This document shows, piece by piece, positions 7,790-15,941 of a stretch of DNA of 42,880 bases (positions are counted from its first letter, which is position 1; each line of letters begins with the position of its first letter). Source of the stretch: an uncultured Clostridium sp. (lineage in GTDB: Bacteria; Bacillota; Clostridia; TANB77; CAG-508); assembly GCA_900555615.1 (NCBI GenBank), contig USMB01000010.1:1-42880 (forward strand). Reading direction: 5' to 3'. A program made the translations under genes and the position numbers. The notes beneath the pieces were generated by a model. It saw nothing but the letters and a program-made list of their open reading frames with translations. It was not told where the DNA came from and ran no database searches.

Positions 7790-7818
7790 ATTATATAACA
7801 GTATTTACATAAAGTCAA
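7790..7818 (-). promoter_or_regulatory. Promoter of the C39-like gene
   Basis: On the minus strand TTGACT (7813-7818), a 17-nt spacer and TATAAT (7790-7795), close to the sigma-A consensus. Confidence 0.78.
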
Positions 7819-7860
7819 ACGAAAATTCATTAATCGCAAAAGAATATTTATATAAATTAA

Positions 7861-7890
7861 TGCATATTTTTTTCCTTTTTTGTCATAATA
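7861..7890 (+). promoter_or_regulatory. Sigma-G-like promoter of spoVT
   Basis: TGCATA at 7861-7866 and CATAATA at 7884-7890 are 17 nt apart, matching the forespore sigma-G pattern (TGnATA and CATnnTA) of spore formers. No equally good sigma-A promoter is seen near. It agrees with the known sigma-G control of spoVT in Bacillus. Confidence 0.6.
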
Positions 7891-7924
7891 AGAGTATACT
7901 TAAAAAACAAAAAGGAGGAAGAAT

Positions 7925-8479
7925 ATGAAAGCAACAGGTGTTGTAAGAAGAATAGATGATTTAGGTAGAGTTGTAATACCAAAAGAAATAAGAAAAACAT
8001 TACGTATAAAAGAAGGAGAACCTTTAGAGATATTTACAGATAGAGAAGGACAAGTAATATTAAAAAAATATTCACCAATAGGAGAATTGTCAGAATTTGC
8101 AACAGGATATGCAGAAACATTATCAAAAACAACAGGACATATAGCTTGTATTACCGACAAAGATACAGTTATAGCAATATCAGGTGGACCTAAAAAAGAA
8201 TTTTTAGAGCAAAATGTTAGTGAAGAACTTGAACAATTAATGGAAGATAAAGAAGTTTATACAAGTAAAGAAAATAGTGATGTAGCAGTGCCTATAACAA
8301 AAAATGATAACAATGAAAGAAAATATAATGCACAAGTTGTATATCCTATTATTTCTAATGGAGATACAATTGGAACTGTAATTTTATTATCTAAAGAATC
8401 AAATACAAAAATGAATGAAGTTGAAAAGAAGGTTGCACAGTCAGCAGCTACTTTTTTGGGAAGTCAGATGGAAATATAG
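7925..8479 (+). CDS. spoVT: Stage V sporulation protein T, AbrB-family forespore regulator
   Basis: A 184-aa protein. Residues 1-50 form the AbrB/SpoVT swapped-hairpin DNA-binding domain with TGVVRRIDDLGRVVIPKEIR, almost the family consensus. Residues about 55-180 form the GAF-like ligand domain that sets SpoVT apart from the short AbrB proteins. SpoVT tunes forespore gene expression late in sporulation and includes many SASP genes among its targets in Bacillus; an SASP gene lies at the right end of this window. RBS AAAGGAGGAA is ideal. The stop codon TAG shares its last base with the large palindrome that follows. Confidence 0.95.
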   Translation: MKATGVVRRIDDLGRVVIPKEIRKTLRIKEGEPLEIFTDREGQVILKKYSPIGELSEFATGYAETLSKTTGHIACITDKDTVIAISGGPKKEFLEQNVSEELEQLMEDKEVYTSKENSDVAVPITKNDNNERKYNAQVVYPIISNGDTIGTVILLSKESNTKMNEVEKKVAQSAATFLGSQMEI

Positions 8480-8545
8480 TGACAATTTGGGGTCGGTGTT
8501 TTTTTTGACAGCTTGTTAAGAAAAACACCGACCCCAAATTGTCAC
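8479..8545. repeat. 25-bp perfect inverted repeat (REP/MITE-like) between spoVT and mutS2
   Basis: The arm at 8479-8503 is an exact reverse complement of the arm at 8521-8545, around a 17-nt spacer. The core GACAATTTGGGGTCGGTG is GC-rich against its AT-rich surroundings. It can act as terminator for both convergent genes (T-run in each arm). The length and perfection exceed a usual terminator. The sequence style resembles palindromes mobilised by Y1/REP-associated transposases in other Firmicutes (recalled likeness, not searched). Confidence 0.7.
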
Positions 8546-8550
8546 CAAAA

Positions 8551-10951
8551 TTATAACTTCAAGCTTACAATCGTTACTCCCATCTCGCCTTCACCGAAAA
8601 GTACCAGGCCTAAAATTATCAACAATTTTGTTAGTTTTTAGATATTTTTGAATACTATTTCGCAACGCTCCAGTGCCTTTTCCGTGAACAATTCTGACAG
8701 GGGAAAGTTTAGCAATATAACAGTCATCCAAATATTTATCTACTATAGGAATTGCCTCATCAACAGTCATGCCGAGTAAGTTTATTTCTGGGCTAACTGA
8801 TTGAGCTTTAAAGCTAGACTTTTGAGAATAATTACTACCATTACTAATTTGTGCTCCAGAGTTTTTTCCACTTTTGTTTTTGCCTGATGTAGATGCAGAA
8901 GAAGTCTCGTGTAAATTTTTAATATCGACTTTCATTTTCATCATACCAATTTGAACTTGAACAGTATCATCTTTTGAAATATTTGATACAACAGTCCCAT
9001 TAGTTTTTAAATTGCTTACATACACATTTAAGCCAGGTTTAATATTTTCTCTCAAGATTGCAGGAGAGATAGAGTCAATAACAGCGTTTTCAGATGTAGC
9101 TGAAACAGAAGCAATCTTGTCATTTAATTTGTTTCTAAGCTTATTTGCTTGAGAAGCGGAATTAGTAGATGAAATGTCACGAATCAATGAATTTGCAGTT
9201 TCTTTAGCATCTAATAATATTTGTTTAGCTTCTTGTTTTGCATTAGAGATTAGTTCTTTTTCACGTTCTGAAACATTAGAATGTTGATTTTTTAATGAAT
9301 CACGTAATTTTTGTGCTTCTTCTAATACTTTAGCTGTTTGAGTTTTTTCTGTTTCAATTTTCGCTTTATCATCATAAATCTTTTTTAACAAGTCCTCTAG
9401 ATTTATTGTTTCTTTATCAATCATAGAAGTTGCACGTTGAATGATTTCTTCTGAAAGACCAAGTTTTCTGCTAATTGCAAATGCATTACTTTTTCCAGGG
9501 ATACCTATTAGTAAGCGGTAAGTAGGGCGTAGGTTTTCAATGTCGAATTCTACACTGGCATTTTTGAAGCCTGGTGTTACTAATGCATATTTTTTTAATT
9601 CTTGATAATGTGATGTAGCAACAGTGATTGCTCTAAGGTTTGTAAAGTATTGCAAAATGCTTATTGCCAGATGAGCTCCTTCAAGCGGATCTGTTCCAGA
9701 ACCTAGCTCGTCAACAAGGATTAAGCTGTCTGATGTGGCAGAATGTGTGATATTTACAATATTGCTCATATGTGATGAGAATGTACTTAAAGATTCACTA
9801 ATGCTTTGCTCATCTCCGATATCTGCAAAAATTTGGTCAAATACATAAATTTGTGAATGCTCGTCTGCTGGGATATTTAAGCCACTACAAGCCATTGCTG
9901 TTAAAAGCCCAACAGTTTTTAAGGTTACTGTTTTTCCACCAGTATTTGGACCAGTTATGATTAGACTTGAAAAGTCTTTTCCAATTTCTAATGATGATGG
10001 AACAACCTTGGCTGGGTCAATTAATGGATGTCTTGCGTTTATTAATTTTATGACTTTGTTTTCACTGATTTCTGGGGTTGTACAATGTAAATTTAAAGAA
10101 TAATGAGCTTTAGCAAAGATAAAGTCAAGTTTTCCGATTAATTCTGTGTCAGCTTTTAATTCTTTTGTGTAAGGGTATAGAAGTCCACTTAAATTTTGTA
10201 AAATTCTTTCAATTTCAAGTTCTTCTTCAATATGCAAATTTGATAACTCATTATTTAAATCAAATACAGCAAGTGGTTCAATGAAAACAGTTGAACCACT
10301 GCTAGACATATCATGTACAAGTCCTTTTACATTGCTACGATATTCTTCTTTTACAGGAATTACAAAACGTCCATTACGAATTGTAACAATATTTTCTCTC
10401 ATGTATTTAGAATAAGTAGATGAATGTAAAATAACATTTAATTTTGAACGTATATCTTGTTCAATTTTGCGTTCGCGTCTACGAATATCTTGTAATTTTG
10501 CTGATGCAGTATCTGCAATAGTATCTTCATCTAAAATTGATTTTGCAAATGTAGATACAACACTTGGATTTATATATAAATCTGAAAAATATTGTTCAAT
10601 TGCAGAAAAATCAGAATTAGCAAGATAATCTTTAGCAAAATAATCTTTTAAATCAGATGCTATTTGCAAAATATTTTGTAATTCTAATAAAGCTTTTATA
10701 CTAAGAGAACCACAGCCATCAAGAGCTTTTAAATAAACAGTTATATCAGCAATTTCTCCAATAGGAGGTGTGCTGTTTCTTTGAATAAGGATTACTCCTT
10801 GACTAGTCTCATTTAAAGTTTGCATTACAGTTTCTTTATCTTGAGAAGGACGAAGTTCTGTTACAAAATTCTTTCCTATATATGTTTTACAATATCCAGA
10901 TAGAATATTTAAAATTTTATCAAATTCTAGTTTTTTTAAATTGTTATTCAT
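8551..10951 (-). CDS. mutS2: MutS2 endonuclease/ribosome-rescue ATPase, frame broken 14 codons before the end
   Basis: The frame from ATG 10949-10951 runs to a TGA at 8591-8593 (786 codons). It has the MutS core, Walker A GPNTGGKT (334-341), Walker B with LVDELGSGTDP (about 411-421), a long coiled coil (about 510-590) and the C-terminal Smr domain (VRIVHGKGTGALR). The in-frame end FRPGTFR lacks the family's usual terminus. Skipping the C of the CGG codon at 8594-8596 gives GTF-GEGEMGVTIVSLKL and a natural stop at 8551-8553, for a 799-aa protein that ends as MutS2 proteins do. MutS2 limits homologous recombination and in Bacillus acts on collided ribosomes. The lost tail closes the Smr domain, so the short form may be impaired. 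Confidence 0.93.
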
Positions 10952-11014
10952 TTTTTAAATTCATTCCTTTCATATATATTATTGCACAAAAATGCTTAGA
11001 AATCAATCAAAATA

Positions 11015-11044
11015 TTGACTATTACTGGAAAAAAGTGTTATAAT
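11015..11044 (+). promoter_or_regulatory. Promoter of the 105-aa gene
   Basis: TTGACT at 11015-11020, an 18-nt spacer and TATAAT at 11039-11044. Confidence 0.78.
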
Positions 11045-11075
11045 TAATTAGGTTAGCTTAAAGGAGGCTAAAAAC

Positions 11076-11393
11076 ATGATGTTGAAAGTAGAAGCGATAA
11101 TTTGGCGGACTGCATTGGATTCTCTAGAAATTGAACTAGAAAGAAAGTTGACAGAACGCCAACGACAGAGTATTCTTCTGGGAATTCGGAAGATTATCTG
11201 GAGCTTCATACGAGAGAGGTATATCCTAGATATACTAATCTTACGACCGTTTAATGTCATCGAAGCATTTTACCGATTTGCGGACGATGAGATTCTCTAC
11301 AAAAAGGATGTGAAAAAGCCATCATTGAACATGTGGAAACGATTTGTTCACGAAACAGTGAAATACCCTGAGATGCTAGAATGGTACCTTTAA
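11076..11393 (+). CDS. Small basic helical protein, unknown family
   Basis: A 105-aa protein, not recognised. It is rich in Arg, Glu, Leu, Ile and Trp, predicted mostly helical, with no signal peptide or membrane helix; ERKLTERQRQ and WSFIRERY are typical stretches. AGGAGG is 8 nt ahead of the start and lies within the loop of a small hairpin (TTAGC 11053-11057, GCTAA 11067-11071), which may tune translation. Codon use is unlike the AT-rich neighbours: CGA, CGC and CGG arginine (CGG at 11106-11108 and 11187-11189), CTA, ATC, GTC. It has its own promoter and terminator. With the genes at 6834 and 25900 it forms a set of foreign-looking single-gene units. Confidence 0.72.
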   Translation: MMLKVEAIIWRTALDSLEIELERKLTERQRQSILLGIRKIIWSFIRERYILDILILRPFNVIEAFYRFADDEILYKKDVKKPSLNMWKRFVHETVKYPEMLEWYL

Positions 11394-11401
11394 AGGAGAG
11401 T

Positions 11402-11433
11402 GCTGGTGTAAAAACCAGCTTCTTCTTTTTTTA
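11402..11433 (+). terminator. Intrinsic terminator of the 105-aa gene
   Basis: GCTGGT (11402-11407) pairs with ACCAGC (11414-11419), followed by a T-rich tract to 11433. Confidence 0.75.
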
Positions 11434-11478
11434 TTGTATAAGAAAAATTACCTGGAGGAGATTTTTCTGCAATAACTC

Positions 11479-11507
11479 TTGCCAAAAAAAGGATTTGAAT
11501 GTATAAT
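11479..11507 (+). promoter_or_regulatory. Promoter of hpf
   Basis: TTGCCA at 11479-11484, a 17-nt spacer and a perfect TATAAT at 11502-11507. Confidence 0.75.
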
Positions 11508-11553
11508 ATAGATATACTTAAAAAATAAAACGAAAAAGAGAGGAGCGATTTTT

Positions 11554-12078
11554 ATGCAAATAAAAATAACAGGAAAGGAACTAAAGGTAACAGACGCAAT
11601 AAACGATTACGTAGAAAGAAAAATGGAGAGAATTGCCAAATACTTTGACGATGCAGAAGCAGATGTGCTAATAAGAGTAGAAAAAAATGCTCAAATAGCA
11701 GAAATGAAAGTATCTGCAAATGGCGAAGTTTTCAGAGCAGTAACAGAAGATAAAGATTTGTATGCATCTATAGATAAAGATATAGATATATTAGAAGGAC
11801 AAATTAGAAAATATAAAACAAAGAAAGACAAAATGCAAAAAGAATCTAGTTTGAAAAATTTAGATGTTAGTGCACCAGCACATGAAATAACAGATGAAAT
11901 TTTAAAAACAGAATACTATGAAATAAAACCAATGACTCCAGAAGATGCAAAGTTAAAATTACAAGAAAGACCAACACAATTATTTTTAACATTCGTAAAT
12001 GTTGAAACAGGAAAAGTTAATGTTATCCATAAATTAAAAGATGGTAAAAACTTTGGATTAATTGAGCCAGAGGCTTAG
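11554..12078 (+). CDS. hpf: Long-form ribosome hibernation promoting factor
   Basis: A 174-aa protein with two domains. The N-terminal S30AE/YfiA domain (about 1-98) begins MQIKITGKELKVTDAINDYV, the standard signature, and binds the decoding region of the 30S subunit. The C-terminal domain (about 118-174) with TPEDAKLKLQERPTQLFLTF and KDGKNFGLIEP is the dimerisation module that links two ribosomes into inactive 100S particles. This long form is the rule in Firmicutes. It is a monocistronic gene with its own promoter, AGAGAGGAG ribosome site and terminator. Confidence 0.96.
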   Translation: MQIKITGKELKVTDAINDYVERKMERIAKYFDDAEADVLIRVEKNAQIAEMKVSANGEVFRAVTEDKDLYASIDKDIDILEGQIRKYKTKKDKMQKESSLKNLDVSAPAHEITDEILKTEYYEIKPMTPEDAKLKLQERPTQLFLTFVNVETGKVNVIHKLKDGKNFGLIEPEA

Positions 12079-12087
12079 AAATATAGA

Positions 12088-12120
12088 AAGGAAGATTTTA
12101 AAAATCTTCCTTATTTTTTT
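12088..12120 (+). terminator. Intrinsic terminator of hpf
   Basis: AAGGAAGATTT (12088-12098) pairs with AAATCTTCCTT (12102-12112), followed by a T-run to 12120. Confidence 0.88.
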
Positions 12121-12169
12121 GGTGGAAAAACATTCCTGTCGAAGAAGGATAGTTTTTTGTCGAAAAGTA

Positions 12170-12198
12170 TTGAAAAAATATATATCAAATGATATATT
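12170..12198 (+). promoter_or_regulatory. Promoter of polysaccharide operon A
   Basis: TTGAAA at 12170-12175, a 17-nt spacer and TATATT at 12193-12198. The string AAAGTATTGAAAAA around the -35 recurs at the head of operon B. Confidence 0.65.
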
Positions 12199-12207
12199 TA
12201 AAGTGAT

Positions 12208-12693
12208 ATGAAAAAAATAAATACAAAAGTAATAAAAATAATATTAATAATAATATGGATGGTAGTAGTATTCTGGTTCTCAAATCAAGGCGGGACAAAG
12301 TCAAGTGGTACTAGTACAAGAGTGACAGAATTAATTGTAGATATTGTAGAAAAAGTGAATAATAAGGAATATAATTTACAAGAGATACATCAAACAGAAA
12401 TGATAATTAGAAAACTTGCACATTATACGATATATATGGTTGGAGGATTTCTAATAATGAATTATGCGTATTCAGCTTCTCAAACACGAAAAAAACAAAT
12501 ATGTTGGAGTTTGTTTTTTGGAATGTTTTATGCTATGACAGATGAATTTCATCAATATTTTGTTCCAGGAAGAAGTGCAAGAATATTTGATGTAGGAATT
12601 GATACGCTAGGGGTTATAACAGGTATTTTAATTTATATGACGTTAATGAAATTAATAAATAAAATATATGTTAAGAGTTCAAAAGCTAAATAA
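12208..12693 (+). CDS. VanZ-like membrane protein
   Basis: A 161-aa membrane protein with about four helices. The VanZ-like family pattern is plain: FSNQ after the first helix, RKLAHYTIYMVGGF, and TDEFHQYFVPGRSARIFDVGIDTLG before the last helix. VanZ relatives occur in glycopeptide-resistance and cell-envelope gene clusters; their molecular role is unclear. Its start lies only 10 nt after the -10 box, so the transcript would be nearly leaderless and the ribosome site is weak. It precedes the sugar-phosphate transferase by 14 nt and is likely the first gene of operon A. Confidence 0.85.
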   Translation: MKKINTKVIKIILIIIWMVVVFWFSNQGGTKSSGTSTRVTELIVDIVEKVNNKEYNLQEIHQTEMIIRKLAHYTIYMVGGFLIMNYAYSASQTRKKQICWSLFFGMFYAMTDEFHQYFVPGRSARIFDVGIDTLGVITGILIYMTLMKLINKIYVKSSKAK

Positions 12694-12707
12694 GGGGGAT
12701 AACTAAA

Positions 12708-13379
12708 GTGAATATGGAAATTACTCAAGAGAATATTACAGAAGAGAAAAATACAAAAAGTTTAATTTGCTCTGCTATCAAGAGAACAATAGATATAATA
12801 GGTGCTGTTGTTGGAATTATAGCATTAATTCCACTAACAATAGGAACTTTTATAGCTAATTTAATTAGCAAAGATAAAGGACCAGTATTTTATACTCAAA
12901 ACAGAATTGGAAAAGACGGAAAGACTTTTAAAATGTATAAATTTAGATCTATGGTTGTTGGTGCAGATGATATTTTACAAGAATATTTAGATTCGAATCC
13001 AGAAGCTAAAGAAGAATATAGAATAAATAAGAAGTTAAAGGATGATCCAAGAGTAACAAAAGTTGGAAAATTTATAAGAAAAACAAGTATTGACGAATTT
13101 CCACAATTTATAAATGTATTAAAGGGAGAAATGAGTTTAGTTGGTCCAAGACCATATTTGCCTAGAGAAATAGGAGATATGGAAAACTATTATCCTTACA
13201 TAGTTGACATGAAACCAGGACTTACAGGATTATGGCAAATAAGTGGAAGAAATGATGTGTCATTTAAAGAAAGATTAGAATTAGATTTAGAATACTATAA
13301 GAAAAGAAATATAAAAACATATATAAAAATATTAGGATTGACAGTAAGAAAAGTAGTACTTAGAGAGGGGGCAATTTAG
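12708..13379 (+). CDS. Undecaprenyl-phosphate sugar phosphotransferase, copy A (initiating enzyme)
   Basis: A 223-aa monotopic phosphoglycosyl transferase that moves a sugar-1-phosphate from a UDP-sugar onto undecaprenyl phosphate, the first step of polysaccharide repeat assembly at the inner membrane face. It has a re-entrant hydrophobic helix (about 27-52), the KMYKFRSM catalytic segment, DEFPQFINVLKGEMSLVGPRP and the LTGLWQISGRNDV signature. The start is a GTG at 12708 with GGGGGA 9 nt upstream; the ATG at 12714 is less well placed. Lacking a CoA-binding-like N-terminal half, it is the short EpsL/WcaJ-C type. The copy at 26645 is closely similar even in DNA. Sugar specificity cannot be read. 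Confidence 0.93.
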   Translation: MNMEITQENITEEKNTKSLICSAIKRTIDIIGAVVGIIALIPLTIGTFIANLISKDKGPVFYTQNRIGKDGKTFKMYKFRSMVVGADDILQEYLDSNPEAKEEYRINKKLKDDPRVTKVGKFIRKTSIDEFPQFINVLKGEMSLVGPRPYLPREIGDMENYYPYIVDMKPGLTGLWQISGRNDVSFKERLELDLEYYKKRNIKTYIKILGLTVRKVVLREGAI

Positions 13380-13382
13380 CAT

Positions 13383-14471
13383 ATGAAGAAAAAGGTCCTA
13401 CATATAGTTGAGGCATTTGGTGGAGGAATTTTTTCAATGCTGAGTGATTTGTTAAATAAACTTGATGATGAATATGAAATTGTTGTTGCATATTCATTAA
13501 GGAATCAAACCCCAGAGAATTTTAAGGAATATTTTAATAGTAATATAAAATTCATAAAAGTTGATGATTTTGAAAGAAATATTAATCTAAGCAAAGACTT
13601 AAGAGCATTAAAATCAATAAAAAATATAATTGAGAAAGAAAAGCCAGATATAATACATTTACATTCTTCAAAAGCAGGAGTTTTAGGAAGATTAGCTATA
13701 AGTGGCAAGAAAGTAAAAATGCTATATAATCCACATGGTTTTTCTTTTTTGAAATTGGACGAGCCTAAAATAAAAAGATTATCATATTGGCTTATAGAAA
13801 AGATGATGGCTGTTATAAATCCTAAGTGCACAATTGTGGGATGTTCAAAAGGTGAATATGAAGAAGCTTTAAAATTATCAAAAAATTCAATCCAAATTGA
13901 TAATGGAATAGATATTTTTAAAATAGAAAAAATTCTTAAAGGTTTAAAAGATACAGATGTAGATTTTAATAAATTAAAAGTATGCACAATTGGAAGAATT
14001 GGATATCAAAAAGATCCTCAGATGTTTAATGAAATAGCAGAAAAATTTTCAACCATTGAGTTTACATGGATTGGAGATGGTGAACTCAAAGATAAATTAC
14101 AATCAAATAATATAAAAATTACTGGATGGAAAAGTAGAGATGAGGTTCTAAAAATATTAAATAATAACAACATATTTATCTTAACATCATTATGGGAGGG
14201 ATTGCCAATTTCTCTTTTAGAAGCAATGTATATGAAAAAGATTTGCATTGTTACAAATGTTGTTGGAAATAGAGATGTTGTAGAAGATAAAAAGAATGGT
14301 TTTATATGTAATATCACAGAAGAATTTGTGAAAGTCATTGATGATATAAAAAATAGAAGATATGATTTTGAAAAAATTTTGCAAAATGCTTATAGTGATG
14401 TTAATAATAAATACAATACAAAAATTATGTGTGAAAAATATGTTAGGGAGTATTGTAGAAAAAATAAATGA
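13383..14471 (+). CDS. Glycosyltransferase family 4 (GT-B fold)
   Basis: A 362-aa retaining glycosyltransferase, cytoplasmic face. The N-terminal domain opens VLHIVEAFGGGIFSML and has DIIHLHSSKAG; the C-terminal GT-B domain has IGRIGYQKDP, IGDGELKDKL and the donor-binding LTSLWEGLPISLLEAM with the E-x7-E pattern. It acts after the sugar-phosphate transferase in building the repeat unit. Starts at ATG 13383, 3 nt past the previous stop; its last four bases overlap the next start (ATGA), so translation is probably coupled. Confidence 0.88.
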   Translation: MKKKVLHIVEAFGGGIFSMLSDLLNKLDDEYEIVVAYSLRNQTPENFKEYFNSNIKFIKVDDFERNINLSKDLRALKSIKNIIEKEKPDIIHLHSSKAGVLGRLAISGKKVKMLYNPHGFSFLKLDEPKIKRLSYWLIEKMMAVINPKCTIVGCSKGEYEEALKLSKNSIQIDNGIDIFKIEKILKGLKDTDVDFNKLKVCTIGRIGYQKDPQMFNEIAEKFSTIEFTWIGDGELKDKLQSNNIKITGWKSRDEVLKILNNNNIFILTSLWEGLPISLLEAMYMKKICIVTNVVGNRDVVEDKKNGFICNITEEFVKVIDDIKNRRYDFEKILQNAYSDVNNKYNTKIMCEKYVREYCRKNK

Positions 14472-15430
14472 AAAAAGATATTAATATACAGATTATTAGA
14501 ATTATAGCAATGTTTTTTATTTTGTTTTGTCATTTTTTTAATGAAATAGGAAACAAACTTACAGTGTTAGGACAATTTTTTAATGTTGGAGTTTTTATTT
14601 TCTTTATAATTTCGGCATATTTATATGGAAAAAAGAATATACAGCATCCATCAAAGTGGCTCGTAAACAAGTTTTTACAAATATGTATACCTATTTATAT
14701 TTGGTTAATATTTGTTAATGTTATATATATAGCAACAAATGCAAATGTAAAATATATTAATAATTTATTTTATATTTTAAACATTCAGGCATTTACAAAT
14801 AATAATTTGTTAGGATTAGAACATTTATGGTTTATTTCTATAATATTGATAATGTATTTAATAACACCTTGGTTAAATAAAGCTAAAAATTTGAAATTAA
14901 GTCGTTCGAAAGTATATACACTCTTAGTATTCCAAATACTTAGTTTTATAGTATTGTCATTATTGAATGAAGACGTGGGAAGATATATTTTTTACATATT
15001 TATATATATAAATGTTTACTTTGCAAGTAGCAAAAATATAGAAATACATAATAAATATTTGATGATAGCTAGTTTTATTGTTGCAATAATATTTAGAGTG
15101 GGATTAAGAAGCATATTCGATAATACAATTATCTATTCTAATTTTGTGGTACTGCCAACTCAAACAATTATTGCAATAAGCATTTTTACATATTTAAAAA
15201 ATCTAGATTTTAATATTAAAAGAATAGACATAATTAATTGGCTTGATGGAATAACATATTATATTTATATTGTTCATTATATTTTTTGCGTTGGACCATT
15301 GAAAATAGTTCATGAGCTTTCTATATGGTATCCAGTTCAAGTGATAGGTGTATGTTTTCTATCTATAGTATTTGGAACTATATTAAAAAATATGACAGAA
15401 ATTATTAATAAAAAGATTGTAAGGACGTGA
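14468..15430 (+). CDS. Acyltransferase-3 family membrane protein
   Basis: A 320-aa protein with about ten membrane helices. The N-terminal helix MKKDINIQIIRIIAMFFILFCHFFNE carries the conserved Arg and His of the acyltransferase-3 (OafA/WecH-like) family. These enzymes usually O-acetylate sugars of surface glycans. It overlaps the preceding gene by 4 nt. Confidence 0.84.
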   Translation: MKKDINIQIIRIIAMFFILFCHFFNEIGNKLTVLGQFFNVGVFIFFIISAYLYGKKNIQHPSKWLVNKFLQICIPIYIWLIFVNVIYIATNANVKYINNLFYILNIQAFTNNNLLGLEHLWFISIILIMYLITPWLNKAKNLKLSRSKVYTLLVFQILSFIVLSLLNEDVGRYIFYIFIYINVYFASSKNIEIHNKYLMIASFIVAIIFRVGLRSIFDNTIIYSNFVVLPTQTIIAISIFTYLKNLDFNIKRIDIINWLDGITYYIYIVHYIFCVGPLKIVHELSIWYPVQVIGVCFLSIVFGTILKNMTEIINKKIVRT

Positions 15431-15434
15431 AAAA

Positions 15435-15941
15435 ATGATATTTTTTAAGATTTTATGGCATATAAATTGTGCAATAAAAAAGATTTTATTAAAAATTATT
15501 TATAGAAATAAAATTAAGTTTGGAAAAAATGTACAATTTAGAAAGCGATTTAATTTAGTTATAGAAAAAAATGGAAAAGTAGTAATTGGTGATAATACTT
15601 TTTTTAATGATGATTGCTCAATAAATGCAATGAGTCAAATAAATATAGGAAAAAATTGTTTATTTGGAGAAAATGTAAAAATTTATGATCATAATCATAG
15701 ATTTAGAGAAAATAACAAATTAATTTCAGAACAGGGTTATTCTATTGGAAAGGTTGACATTGGAAATAATTGTTGGATTTGTAGTAATACTGTTATTTTA
15801 AAAGATTCTAATATAAAAGATAATACAGTAATTGGAGCTGGAAATATTGTTGATAATATAATAGAAGAAAATACTTTAGTAATAAATAAAACAAACTATG
15901 AAAAAATAAAACTTCATGAGGTGAAGATTGGAAATGGATAA
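15435..15941 (+). CDS. Hexapeptide-repeat acetyltransferase
   Basis: A 168-aa left-handed beta-helix protein of the maltose/xenobiotic O-acetyltransferase type. Hexapeptide turns (INIGKNC, VDIGNNC, IGAGNIV) recur through residues about 50-145. The catalytic His lies in IYDHNHRF (about 92-99), as in WbbJ/NodL relatives. It should transfer acetyl from acetyl-CoA to a sugar hydroxyl. The 3' end overlaps the start of the next glycosyltransferase. Confidence 0.86.
   Translation: MIFFKILWHINCAIKKILLKIIYRNKIKFGKNVQFRKRFNLVIEKNGKVVIGDNTFFNDDCSINAMSQINIGKNCLFGENVKIYDHNHRFRENNKLISEQGYSIGKVDIGNNCWICSNTVILKDSNIKDNTVIGAGNIVDNIIEENTLVINKTNYEKIKLHEVKIGNG

Noticed and set aside
8591..8600. Read-through of the TGA after CGG in mutS2 (TGA as Trp)
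   Set aside because: Continuing in frame 0 past TGA gives residues unlike MutS2, whereas the +1 frame gives the conserved tail.
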